DNA from: Oxalicibacterium faecigallinarum
GTDB taxonomy: Bacteria; Pseudomonadota; Gammaproteobacteria; Burkholderiales; Burkholderiaceae_D
Direction of reading: 5' to 3'
NCBI RefSeq assembly: GCF_014635705.1
Contig: NZ_BMDI01000001.1
Location: 698,008 to 762,007 of the forward strand
DNA length: 64,000 nt
Below the pieces are notes generated by a model that searched no databases, was not told where the DNA came from, and saw nothing but the letters and a program-made list of their open reading frames with translations. Of the stretch, positions 47,101 to 54,448 are shown piece after piece (the first letter of the stretch is position 1; every line of letters starts with the position of its first letter). Made by a program: the position numbers and the translations under genes.

Positions 47101-47216
47101 TTGAATTGTCGCGTCTCGGCCAGCGCTTCCGTCGGCGAAAAGCCGAGCGCAACCAGGCTTGAGCCCATCAGGCCCGCCGTCGTCACGCGGAAAAACTGCC
47201 TTCGGTTCATGTCCAT
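44145..47216 (-). CDS. fdoG: Selenocysteine formate dehydrogenase alpha subunit (in-frame UGA)
   Basis: Periplasmic molybdenum/tungsten formate dehydrogenase of 1023 aa, read through an in-frame TGA at 46629-46631. The codon falls at residue 196, in NQARV-U-HGPTVASLAP, the same position as Sec196 of E. coli FdnG. Reading in frame across it continues perfectly into GRGAMTNHWVDIKNADLV. The ATG at 47216 has GGAGGTGA upstream and begins a Tat signal (MNRRQFFRVTTAG). TCPYCSVGCGL binds a [4Fe-4S] cluster, and RGHSNIQGLTDLG and later blocks bind the pterin cofactor. Treating the two halves as separate genes would be wrong. Confidence 0.96.
46599..46631 (-). promoter_or_regulatory. Bacterial SECIS element of the formate dehydrogenase gene
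   Basis: Counting the U of UGA as 1, bases 14-33 fold as CGG / bulged U17 / AGCC, apical loop AGUCU (22-26), GGCU / CCG. The bulged U at 17 and loop G23-U24 match the determinants for SelB binding in the E. coli fdhF SECIS. It lies wholly within the coding sequence right after the Sec codon. Confidence 0.9.
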
Positions 47217-47306
47217 CTGATCACCTCCTTGAATAAAGCGTTTCTTTTGAACGCGTCGTATTGAAAACTGGCGAGACCGCAAGGTAACAGGCTCGCTTCA
47301 TTCTCC

Positions 47307-47600
47307 CTACTTGCTTGGCGTCGGGCCATTTCCATCCCCACCTGTGCTGGCTGGCGAATCCGTCTTGGAAGCGCCCTCGTCATCCTGGTGGGTACTGCTC
47401 ACGCCACCAATGGCTGTACCGCCATCCGCCGGTCCGGAACCGGGAACGGCATCAGGTAACGTGCTGGGTGCGGGGGTAATGGAATTGGAACTGGATGCAG
47501 CATCAGCCGCCGACGGCGTACTGGCTGGCGATTTACTGTCGCAGGCAGCGAGAGCAAACAGTGCGAGCACGAGACTCGTATAGGTGTACAGCTTATTCAT
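47307..47600 (-). CDS. Small hypothetical lipoprotein
   Basis: A 97-aa protein with a type II signal peptide ending in lipobox LAAC (Cys20). The rest is low-complexity Ser/Ala/Pro/Gly/Asp with no recognised domain, likely disordered and tethered to the membrane. It lies about 90 bases upstream of the formate dehydrogenase operon in the same direction and might be co-transcribed. I can assign no function. Confidence 0.65.
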   Translation of the reverse strand: MNKLYTYTSLVLALFALAACDSKSPASTPSAADAASSSNSITPAPSTLPDAVPGSGPADGGTAIGGVSSTHQDDEGASKTDSPASTGGDGNGPTPSK

Positions 47601-47849
47601 TGGCTATCCCGAACGTGATGTGAAACATCTAATTCGCCCCCAATGTTGGGGTTTGGCTATTTTTAATATAACAGGCATATCGGCAAGGTTCAATGCGCTT
47701 TGCACCAAAATGTGCATGAAAGAAATTGAACCTGCCCTGTTTGTAAGCATCACGTAAGTCAGCAAGCTTGCCTGACGAAGCGATGCATATCACTACGAAC
47801 TGGACATGCAGTAGGGAAATTAGTTCTTGAGAGAAGAGCGAAAGGCAGG
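47601..47849. other. Intergenic region upstream of lipoprotein and formate dehydrogenase
   Basis: Non-coding stretch probably carrying the leftward promoter. A CCCCAA-TG-TTGGGG palindrome lies at 47638-47651. No clear -24/-12 or -35/-10 pair could be assigned by eye. Confidence 0.4.
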
Positions 47850-48452
47850 CTATTCGCGGATTTCAATATCGATCGGCTTGAAGGAGTGATTATTGGACAT
47901 TTCCGCCGAACAGGCCGTGACACCAGCGATCAGATCCATTTCTGCGCGCAGCTCAATGAACTGACCCGCCTTGGACAAAGGTGGTCCTATCGTCAACTCG
48001 CCGTCGGGCGCAACCACCACATTCATGAAAATATTAAACGTAGTGGGAATGCGATCGGGCGCGATACCGAACGGTGCCAGATTATTGACAAGATTCATGA
48101 AACAACTCGGATGCGGCTCATGATTACCGTAGATGATCTGGAAAGTCTCCGGGCTGCATGGCGTCAGAAGGAAATCGTGCCGCCCGACCTGATCTTCCAG
48201 AATGGTGAACATTGGATTGCTGCGGTTGGAATACAGAATATGGCCGGTGGTGACATAAATCGTATTGGCATAATCAATCGTTCTGCCCGAAGACAGCACT
48301 TCATCAAGATCATCTTCCCGAAATGCCATGAGGTCGGAAACCTGCTCTCCCATCGGATCAATCACGCGCAGTATCTGCCCGCGTTTCAGTCGAAAAGCCG
48401 TACCACTTTGTCGCTCGATATGGCGACATTCCAGCGTATGTGAATGTGTCAT
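47850..48452 (-). CDS. DUF1989 (urea carboxylase-associated) family protein
   Basis: A 200-aa protein of the DUF1989 family, often found next to urea carboxylase. Features are RQSGTAFRLKRGQILRVIDPMGEQVSDLMAF, TTGHILYSNRSNPMFTI, a GRHDFLLTPCSPETF with conserved His/Cys, and CFMNLVNNLAPFGI. Some members form carboxyguanidine deiminase with a second DUF1989 partner. Only one copy is present here, and no guanidine riboswitch is seen. It overlaps the upstream YcgG-family gene by one base, so the pair is translationally coupled. Its catalytic role is unknown. Confidence 0.8.
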   Translation of the reverse strand: MTHSHTLECRHIERQSGTAFRLKRGQILRVIDPMGEQVSDLMAFREDDLDEVLSSGRTIDYANTIYVTTGHILYSNRSNPMFTILEDQVGRHDFLLTPCSPETFQIIYGNHEPHPSCFMNLVNNLAPFGIAPDRIPTTFNIFMNVVVAPDGELTIGPPLSKAGQFIELRAEMDLIAGVTACSAEMSNNHSFKPIDIEIRE

Positions 48453-49258
48453 CAGTCTTTCTTTCCCGATTCAAAAGCCTTTTTGCTGAATGGACACTTC
48501 CATTCCTGTTCGACTACCCTGCCCGCGTACTGACGGGCATCCGACATGGTGCCGTACTCGCTCAGGCTTTGGTTTACAAATCCCTGCAGCTTCTCCTCAC
48601 GCGATCGGATCACTTGTTGCATGCGTTCAAAACGCCCTTCCTTGCGCAGCCTTTCAAACTGAGCATGGAGATTGAACACGAGTGTCGGCCAGGCAAAGCG
48701 GCGTGTATAACGTGATGCCGCCGGATGCATACCGACGACGAAAAAGCTGTGTTCGGAAAAGCTGAAGGCAAAATGCGGATTGTCCGGATCATCGCTTACC
48801 GCCGGATCCCAGGCGTGCAAAGGTGCATCGATTTCATGCAGTTGCTGTAATTGCTGCCAAAGCAATTGCTCAAATTGCTGTTCCGATTCGATGATTGGAT
48901 TCGAAAAGGTTGCGACAAAAGTCGAAAATTCGCCATTCAGTTGCGGTTGTTCCTGTAGGAAGTGGAACAGATCATGTGCCAGCCCCGCCGTCGCTTTTTT
49001 GCTGCCCAATTTGTCGTAATGGCCGATGCGATAACCTCCTTGCTGAATGGCAGATTTCGCGCCCACGCAGGAAAACTGTGGATTCAATACCAGCGAACGG
49101 AAGGAATCATGGATGAAATCAAGCAATACCTCCGGCTTTTCATTCAACTCGTCGCCAGCCACCAGTTTCTTGTCAATAAATGCCGCGTAATTGCTACTTT
49201 CGATCGCGTCTCTGCTATCGAAGGGATTTTTCTGTCTTGATAATGTCTCGCTCTGCAT
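48452..49258 (-). CDS. YqcI/YcgG family protein (putative heme-dependent oxygenase)
   Basis: A 268-aa protein (ATG at 49258; GTG three codons upstream is possible) of the YqcI/YcgG family. Segments include NPQFSCVGAKSAIQQGGYRIGHYD, LAHDLFHFLQEQ, FVVGMHPAASRYTRRFAWPTLVFNLHAQFERLR and EWKCPFSKK near the end. Some relatives (GntA type) are heme-dependent N-hydroxylases acting on guanidino compounds. Coupling to a DUF1989 gene suggests a small catabolic unit for a nitrogen compound; substrate unknown. Confidence 0.75.
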   Translation of the reverse strand: MQSETLSRQKNPFDSRDAIESSNYAAFIDKKLVAGDELNEKPEVLLDFIHDSFRSLVLNPQFSCVGAKSAIQQGGYRIGHYDKLGSKKATAGLAHDLFHFLQEQPQLNGEFSTFVATFSNPIIESEQQFEQLLWQQLQQLHEIDAPLHAWDPAVSDDPDNPHFAFSFSEHSFFVVGMHPAASRYTRRFAWPTLVFNLHAQFERLRKEGRFERMQQVIRSREEKLQGFVNQSLSEYGTMSDARQYAGRVVEQEWKCPFSKKAFESGKKD

Positions 49259-49491
49259 TCTTTTCACCCGAAATAGTCGATGAAATCAACATAAACGATG
49301 ACGAAGGGCGATGGATATCGGACAACTTCCGCAATCGATGTAGGGCTTCATGAAGCTGCGAGATGAATATCTGGCCAGCCGTTCGTTTGCGAAAATTGAC
49401 ACCGCATGCGGAGGATTTCGTGCTGTAATGCCTGGGCTGACCAGTCAGCACAAAAACAACCAGAATTGCACGGAATGAAAGGGATTTCACC

Positions 49492-49776
49492 ATGAAAAAA
49501 TTGCTTGGAATTTCCGCTTTATTGCTACCAATGCTTCTTTCTACGGCGCATGCCGAGACAGAGCAGCAGCAAAAAATGACAACCTGCAACAAGGAGGCGA
49601 CCGGTTTGAAGGGAGAGGAACGCAAGGCATTCATGAAAAGCTGCCTGAGCAAACCAAAGGTCTCCGAGGCACAACAGGCGCAACGCGACAAGATGACAGC
49701 CTGCAATGCACAAGCCAAAGATAAGAAAGGTGACGAACGCAAGGCATTTATGAGCACCTGCCTCAAAGGTAACTGA
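49492..49776 (+). CDS. psiF: PsiF-repeat exported protein
   Basis: A 94-aa secreted protein with a signal peptide (ending AHAET) and two PsiF repeats: KMTTCNKEATGLKGEERKAF and KMTACNAQAKDKKGDERKAF, each followed by MK/ST plus CL. The family is named from E. coli phosphate-starvation-induced psiF; its molecular role is unknown. The gene stands alone and is closed by a strong terminator. Confidence 0.88.
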   Translation: MKKLLGISALLLPMLLSTAHAETEQQQKMTTCNKEATGLKGEERKAFMKSCLSKPKVSEAQQAQRDKMTACNAQAKDKKGDERKAFMSTCLKGN

Positions 49777-49802
49777 CGCAAGCTTCAACAGCAGCATGAT
49801 CG

Positions 49803-49828
49803 AGCCCGCAACTTGCGGGCTTTTATTT
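49803..49828 (+). terminator. Rho-independent terminator after the psiF-like gene
   Basis: AGCCCGCA (49803-49810) pairs with TGCGGGCT (49814-49821) around a 3-base loop, followed by TTTATTTT. It lies 27 bases past the psiF-like stop. Confidence 0.9.
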
Positions 49829-49919
49829 TGCTCCGCTTACGTGCGTGAGCGCATAAAAGCAGCATGACGATACATGCTAGAGTGAAGTCTCTATCAACGG
49901 ACTAAAGTGAGCAAAACCA

Positions 49920-50435
49920 TTGATCCCGAGTCGCCGTATTGTTGTCATGGGTGTTTCCGGCTGTGGAAAGAGTGCAATTGCCAAACTTCTGGCTGAACGA
50001 TTGTCGTGCGATTTTATTGAAGGCGATGACGCACATTCGCAAGAAAATATCAGCAAGATGTCTGCAGGCATCCCTCTCACAGATGCTGATCGTCATGACT
50101 GGCTAATCACACTCAAACAGACTTTGCGGCATCATGCCGCTGCGGATATGAGCGTTGTCCTCACCTGTTCTGCACTCAAACGTCGCTATCGTGATTGTTT
50201 GCGCGAAGGTGATCCGCAAGTATTCTTCGTCCATCTGCATGGCGACCACGATTTGATCGTACAACGCATGCAATCGAGAAATCGACACTTCATGCCCTCG
50301 ACCTTGCTCAACAGCCAGTTTGCTGACTTGGAACCCTTGCAAGCCGACGAACATGGCATCGTACTGGATGTAAAACACTCCCCAGACGAACTGGTAGAGC
50401 AAGCCTTCAACGCGTTAAAGGTTGTCCTTGTTTAG
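49920..50435 (+). CDS. gntK: Gluconokinase, GntK family
   Basis: Phosphorylates gluconate to 6-phosphogluconate. At 171 aa it matches GntK. MGVSGCGKSAIAKLLAERL is the P-loop; GDDAHSQENISKMSAGIPLTDADRHDWL and CSALKRRYRDCLR are family hallmarks. No ATG is suitable, so TTG at 49920 is taken. Its end overlaps the 3' end of the convergent hydrolase gene by 29 bases. Confidence 0.92.
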   Translation: MIPSRRIVVMGVSGCGKSAIAKLLAERLSCDFIEGDDAHSQENISKMSAGIPLTDADRHDWLITLKQTLRHHAAADMSVVLTCSALKRRYRDCLREGDPQVFFVHLHGDHDLIVQRMQSRNRHFMPSTLLNSQFADLEPLQADEHGIVLDVKHSPDELVEQAFNALKVVLV

Positions 50436-51480
50436 GTTGCGTTAAAACCAATCCATTGAGCAACGCCGCATGAAAGCGGTCTGCCTCCTGAATTTGTGGC
50501 GAGTGTCCCAGATACTCAAACTCGATCAACTTTGCATTGGGAATCGCAGCCGCTGCCGCCTTGCCCAATGCAGCGTAATTACCGAGATAACCACGCATTG
50601 CAGGCGGTGCAAAGTTCTTGCCAATCGCGGTATTGTCTTTAGTACCAATCAGCAGCAATGTCGGCACGGTTAGTGTGGGGAACTCATAAACGACCGGTTG
50701 CGTGTAAACCATTTCATACGTCAAGGCAGAATTCCACGCCACGATTTCCCTGCCGGGACCTGCGTACATACCTGCCTGCATATTGACCCAGCGATCAAAC
50801 TCCGGACGCCATTGGCCCACGTAGTACGTGCTCTGCTGATAGTTGCGAATCCCTTGTGCATTGGTTTTCAGCTCGTTTTCATACCATTGGTCGGGCGTCA
50901 GATAAGGCACGCCTTTGGTTTTCCAGTCTTCCAGACCAATCGGATTGACCATGACAAGCTGCTCCGTTTGCTGCGGGTACTGCAAGGCATACCGTGTTGC
51001 CAGCATGCCGCCCATCGAATGGCCCATCACCGTCACCCGCTGGATACCAAGGCTTTGTAATAAGGCATTGGTATTGGCTGCCAATTGATGAAAGCTGTAC
51101 TGATAGTGATCCGGTTTGCTCGATTTGCAGAATCCAATCTGATCCGGTGCAATCACGCGATATCCAGCGCCGGTCAGAGCCGTGATCGTACCTTCCCAGG
51201 TTGCTGCGCAAAAATTCTTGCCATGCATGAGTACGACGGTCCGGCCATTTGCCTGATCCGGCTGAGTGGGCGAGATATCCATGTAACGCATTTGCAGCGC
51301 TCTTCCCTGTGAGGTGAATGCGTAGGTCTTCACTTCAAACGGGTATGTAAAACCTTCCAGCTCAGCGCCATAAGCAGGCGACGCAGGTGTCATCTGTGCC
51401 GATGCGATGAACGGCCATCCCAGCACGAGTGTAGCGACGAATAAATAACGAGCGGATAAACAAGAGGAGATTAGGACCAT
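50407..51480 (-). CDS. Exported alpha/beta hydrolase
   Basis: A 357-aa alpha/beta hydrolase with a Sec signal peptide (cleaved near IASAQM). The nucleophile elbow is MGHSMGGMLA, acid residue near LLLIGTKDN, and His in YLGHSPQIQEA; VVLMHGKNFCAATWEG is the oxyanion region. The fold covers esterases, epoxide hydrolases and lipases, so the substrate cannot be fixed. It is leftward and converges with gntK, overlapping it by 29 bases. Confidence 0.85.
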   Translation of the reverse strand: MVLISSCLSARYLFVATLVLGWPFIASAQMTPASPAYGAELEGFTYPFEVKTYAFTSQGRALQMRYMDISPTQPDQANGRTVVLMHGKNFCAATWEGTITALTGAGYRVIAPDQIGFCKSSKPDHYQYSFHQLAANTNALLQSLGIQRVTVMGHSMGGMLATRYALQYPQQTEQLVMVNPIGLEDWKTKGVPYLTPDQWYENELKTNAQGIRNYQQSTYYVGQWRPEFDRWVNMQAGMYAGPGREIVAWNSALTYEMVYTQPVVYEFPTLTVPTLLLIGTKDNTAIGKNFAPPAMRGYLGNYAALGKAAAAAIPNAKLIEFEYLGHSPQIQEADRFHAALLNGLVLTQPKQGQPLTR

Positions 51481-51547
51481 GGCGATATCCTGAAAGTGAA
51501 TGAGCGACTTATCGAGTACCCAAGTACCACTTTGGTTCCGCCATATA

Positions 51548-52129
51548 TCACGGTGTGACTGGTCCGGAGGCTTCCGGTTTCAGCAAGGGATAGGGATTGA
51601 ATGCCCCATTCTTGTAAATACCGTAATGCAGATGCGGCGGCGTGCCGCGTGCATTTCCGGTATTGCCCACCATCCCCAGCATCGTGCCCGGCACGACACG
51701 ATCGCCGGTCTTGATGTCGGCATAGTCGTCAAGATGGGCGTAATAGTGTCGTTGTCCAGCGGGCCCCAATACCCAGACCACCTTGCCACCCAGATTATTG
51801 GTACCGACACTGGTGACAATGCCTTCCGTCGTCGATCTGACCGGTGTGCCACGCTTGGCAAAAATATCGATGCCCTCATGTACCCGTCCGCCACTGCGCG
51901 ATGCATTCCAGGTGTCACGCAACTGTTTTTCCGTTACGCCATCGACAGGAATAGGCAAAGACATCGGTGCCTCCATCATGGACAGCTTAACGATATAGAA
52001 CGGTGTTTTGGAAATGGGAGGGAGATGAGGCCACGCCAGCCAGCCGAGAAAAAGCAACAGACCCCATACGATCACGGTGCGCCAGCGTGAGGTGCGAGGT
52101 TTAACCGGAAAGTGTGTGGTCTGAGTCAT
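51548..52129 (-). CDS. M23 family peptidoglycan endopeptidase-like protein
   Basis: A 193-aa membrane-anchored or secreted M23 protein (ATG at 52129; a GTG at 52168 is in frame). One transmembrane segment lies at about residues 17-35. The LytM zinc site shows as VHEGIDIFAKRGTPV, YYAHLDDY, and PPHLHYGIY. The initial His site reads HEGID rather than the usual HxGxD, and all metal ligands (H, D, HxH) appear kept, so it may be active on murein cross-links. Family members act in cell division and envelope growth. Confidence 0.82.
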   Translation of the reverse strand: MTQTTHFPVKPRTSRWRTVIVWGLLLFLGWLAWPHLPPISKTPFYIVKLSMMEAPMSLPIPVDGVTEKQLRDTWNASRSGGRVHEGIDIFAKRGTPVRSTTEGIVTSVGTNNLGGKVVWVLGPAGQRHYYAHLDDYADIKTGDRVVPGTMLGMVGNTGNARGTPPHLHYGIYKNGAFNPYPLLKPEASGPVTP

Positions 52130-52160
52130 GGGAGTCAGACCACATGAAGCATCATGCGTT

Positions 52161-52319
52161 CTACTCACTATCTGGCATTAACGACAAGATGGGTAAAAAC
52201 GGAAGGCATTGACGTGCCGAATCTATTGCAGCCGCAATCTGTAAAGCAATATCACCGGCGCACAACGTGCCGTTGACTGCTTCTACAAGCCGTGTTCGCG
52301 CAGCTTCATCTGGCGCCAT
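52161..52319 (-). other. Possible 52-codon remnant upstream of the M23 gene
   Basis: The minus strand reads MAPDEAARTRLVEAVNGTL and onward to a stop at 52161, with codon use like the neighbours. The frame stays open for about 15 codons upstream until a TAG. It could be the C-terminal remnant of a gene or a true small protein. No family recognised. Confidence 0.25.
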
Positions 52320-52602
52320 ATGCTTGCATGTGCGTTCGGCTGCTGCGCCTGCTTCGCCAATACACGACTACGACCGCAGCAGCATCTGTGGATCCCATAT
52401 ACACAGATAAATTTCCATCAGGACATGTTCGTTGCCATCTGAATTGGTGCGGTCGATCCGAATGATGTGCAATTCAAGTGCATGCGCATCACCCTCCTCT
52501 CGTTCCACATCCAAAAAACGAACATTTTTGGGGCTTGTTATTGAATAAATACATGGCACAGGATTTGCTGAATCCCATCTTGTACACAAGAAGGGATACC
52601 AA
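52320..52602. other. Leader and promoter region of the urea carboxylase operon
   Basis: This stretch contains no convincing gene. It holds the -24/-12 promoter at 52554-52569. A TGCAATTCAAGTGCA dyad lies at about 52468-52482, roughly 86 bases upstream of it, a position suitable for an NtrC-like activator. Confidence 0.55.
52554..52569 (+). promoter_or_regulatory. Sigma-54 (-24/-12) promoter
   Basis: TGGCACAGGATTTGCT matches the RpoN consensus TGGCACR-N4-TTGCW at every fixed position, with GG and GC ten bases apart. It lies 33 bases before the allophanate hydrolase start. Confidence 0.85.
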
Positions 52603-54423
52603 ATGCTCGGATGGACAATCAAGGACTGGCAACACGCCTATCAAGAGGGAAATACACCTGCCGCGTTACTTGGCAAACTGCTCGCATCACTTCCCACACC
52701 GGATGCAGCATGGATTTCCGTCATCAATCAATCGATGCTGGATACACAGCTCGCGAAACTGGCTGACAAGCTCGCAGCCGTTGGCGGTGATCGCACCAAG
52801 CTGCCCCTGTACGGTGTGCCTTACGCAGTCAAGGACAATATAGATGTAGCCGGCCTGCAAACCACTGCGGCCTGCCCTGCCTTTGCCTATTCGCCGGATC
52901 GCGATGCAACAATCGTGCGCAGACTGGCTGATGCCGGTGCCATCGTTATCGGCAAGAGCAATCTCGATCAGTTTGCGACCGGCCTTGTCGGGGTTCGTTC
53001 GCCATACGGCATTCCAACCAATACCTTTGATCCAGCCTATGTTTCAGGTGGATCGAGTTCCGGTTCTGCATCGCTGGTTGCGCGTGGCATCGTCCCGTTC
53101 TCGTTAGGCACCGATACAGCCGGCTCCGGCCGTGTCCCTGCCGGCCTGAACAACATCGTTGGTCTGAAACCGACAAGAGGCGCATTCAGCAATACCGGTG
53201 TCGTCCCAGCCTGTCGCACTTTGGATTGCGTCTCGATCTTCGCAACCACATGTGATGACGCAGTGACGGTTTATGACGTTGCGGCTGCACTTGATTTGAC
53301 CGACGGCCTTTCACGTGCCATGCCGGCCGATACACAAAGCCGCCGTCTGCCGGCCAAGCCGCGCTTCGGCATCCCCGCTGCTCCGGAATTTTATGGCGAT
53401 AAATTGGCAGCTGAAGAATTTGCCAAAGCCATTAAAAAACTGGAAGAACAGGGAGCAACCTGTACCCCGGTTGATTTCTCGCTGTTCGATGAGGTCACTC
53501 AATTGCTGTATGACGGTGCATGGGTAGCCGAACGTTACGCCGCAATTGAGGACTTTGCGAAAACACAGGAAAGCGAAATACATCCCGTCGTACGCGACAT
53601 CATCTTCAAGGCCAGACAGTTCAGCGCCGCCGATGCGTTCAATGGCGTGTATCGCCTTGCCGACCTCAAGCGTCAGGCCGATGCATTGCTCGCTCAATTC
53701 GATGGTCTGGTCGTACCAACAGCACCGACGCATCATCGTATTGACGCTGTACTGGCTGATCCGATCCGACTCAACAGCCAGATGGGCAAGTACACCAACT
53801 TCGTCAATCTGCTGGACTGGAGCGCCTTTGCCGTCCCCGCCAGCTTGCGTAAGGATGGTCTGCCTTTTGGCATTACCTTTATCGCCGATGCATGGCGTGA
53901 ACGCGCATTGGGTATCTTCGCCGCACAGTGGCATGCAGCTACAGGCCTCGCGCGTGGGGCAACTGGCCTGCCACTTGCCCTTTCTGCAATGCCATCTGAT
54001 GCACTCAACACACCTGCCGAAGCCGGCATGATCCGCGTCGCGGTCGTCGGTGCCCATCTGCGTGGCATGCCGCTCAATCACGAGCTGACCTCGCGTAACG
54101 CCCGCTTTGTCGACGCCACCACCACCGCAGACAACTATCGTCTGTACGCGCTCGCCAATACGACGCCGCCCAAACCTGGACTGCTGCGCGCAGACAAAGG
54201 TGCGGCCATCCGTATCGAGTTGTGGGATGTCCCGGCGGAAGCGTTCGGCTCTTTCGTCGCAGGTGTGCCTGCGCCGCTCGGCATCGGCACGCTGACGCTG
54301 GCCAATGGCAGCAGCGTCAAAGGATTTATCTGCGAGCCAGCCGGTCTCGAAGGTGCCACCGACATCACCGAACTGGGCGGCTGGGCGGCTTATATCGCCA
54401 GCAAGCAAAAAGCCAATTCCTGA
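52603..54423 (+). CDS. atzF: Allophanate hydrolase
   Basis: Hydrolyses allophanate, the product of urea carboxylase, to ammonium and bicarbonate. The 606-aa protein has an amidase-signature domain, with catalytic Lys in GVPYAVKDNIDV, cis-Ser in YVSGGSSSGSASLVARG and Ser nucleophile in GTDTAGSGRVPAGLN. The C-terminal domain (about 460-606) matches the AtzF/Dur1 extension (VVGAHLRGMPLNHELTSRNARF). It is transcribed from a sigma-54 promoter and followed by urea carboxylase after 25 bases. Confidence 0.95.
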   Translation: MLGWTIKDWQHAYQEGNTPAALLGKLLASLPTPDAAWISVINQSMLDTQLAKLADKLAAVGGDRTKLPLYGVPYAVKDNIDVAGLQTTAACPAFAYSPDRDATIVRRLADAGAIVIGKSNLDQFATGLVGVRSPYGIPTNTFDPAYVSGGSSSGSASLVARGIVPFSLGTDTAGSGRVPAGLNNIVGLKPTRGAFSNTGVVPACRTLDCVSIFATTCDDAVTVYDVAAALDLTDGLSRAMPADTQSRRLPAKPRFGIPAAPEFYGDKLAAEEFAKAIKKLEEQGATCTPVDFSLFDEVTQLLYDGAWVAERYAAIEDFAKTQESEIHPVVRDIIFKARQFSAADAFNGVYRLADLKRQADALLAQFDGLVVPTAPTHHRIDAVLADPIRLNSQMGKYTNFVNLLDWSAFAVPASLRKDGLPFGITFIADAWRERALGIFAAQWHAATGLARGATGLPLALSAMPSDALNTPAEAGMIRVAVVGAHLRGMPLNHELTSRNARFVDATTTADNYRLYALANTTPPKPGLLRADKGAAIRIELWDVPAEAFGSFVAGVPAPLGIGTLTLANGSSVKGFICEPAGLEGATDITELGGWAAYIASKQKANS

Positions 54424-54448
54424 ATTCCATCATCCAAGGATCAATCGC

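Noticed and set aside
44145-47216. Formate dehydrogenase alpha as a pseudogene split by a stop
   Set aside because: The stop is UGA at the known Sec position, followed by a proper SECIS, and all selenocysteine machinery is encoded nearby.
49215-49781. Minus-strand frame opposite the PsiF gene
   Set aside because: It mirrors the PsiF repeats and lacks its own features; the plus strand has a signal peptide, family repeats and a terminator.
52320-54448. Guanidine riboswitch or guanidine-carboxylase identity for the carboxylase operon
   Set aside because: No guanidine-I riboswitch-like leader was seen, only one DUF1989 protein is present and not adjacent, and a urea transporter follows.
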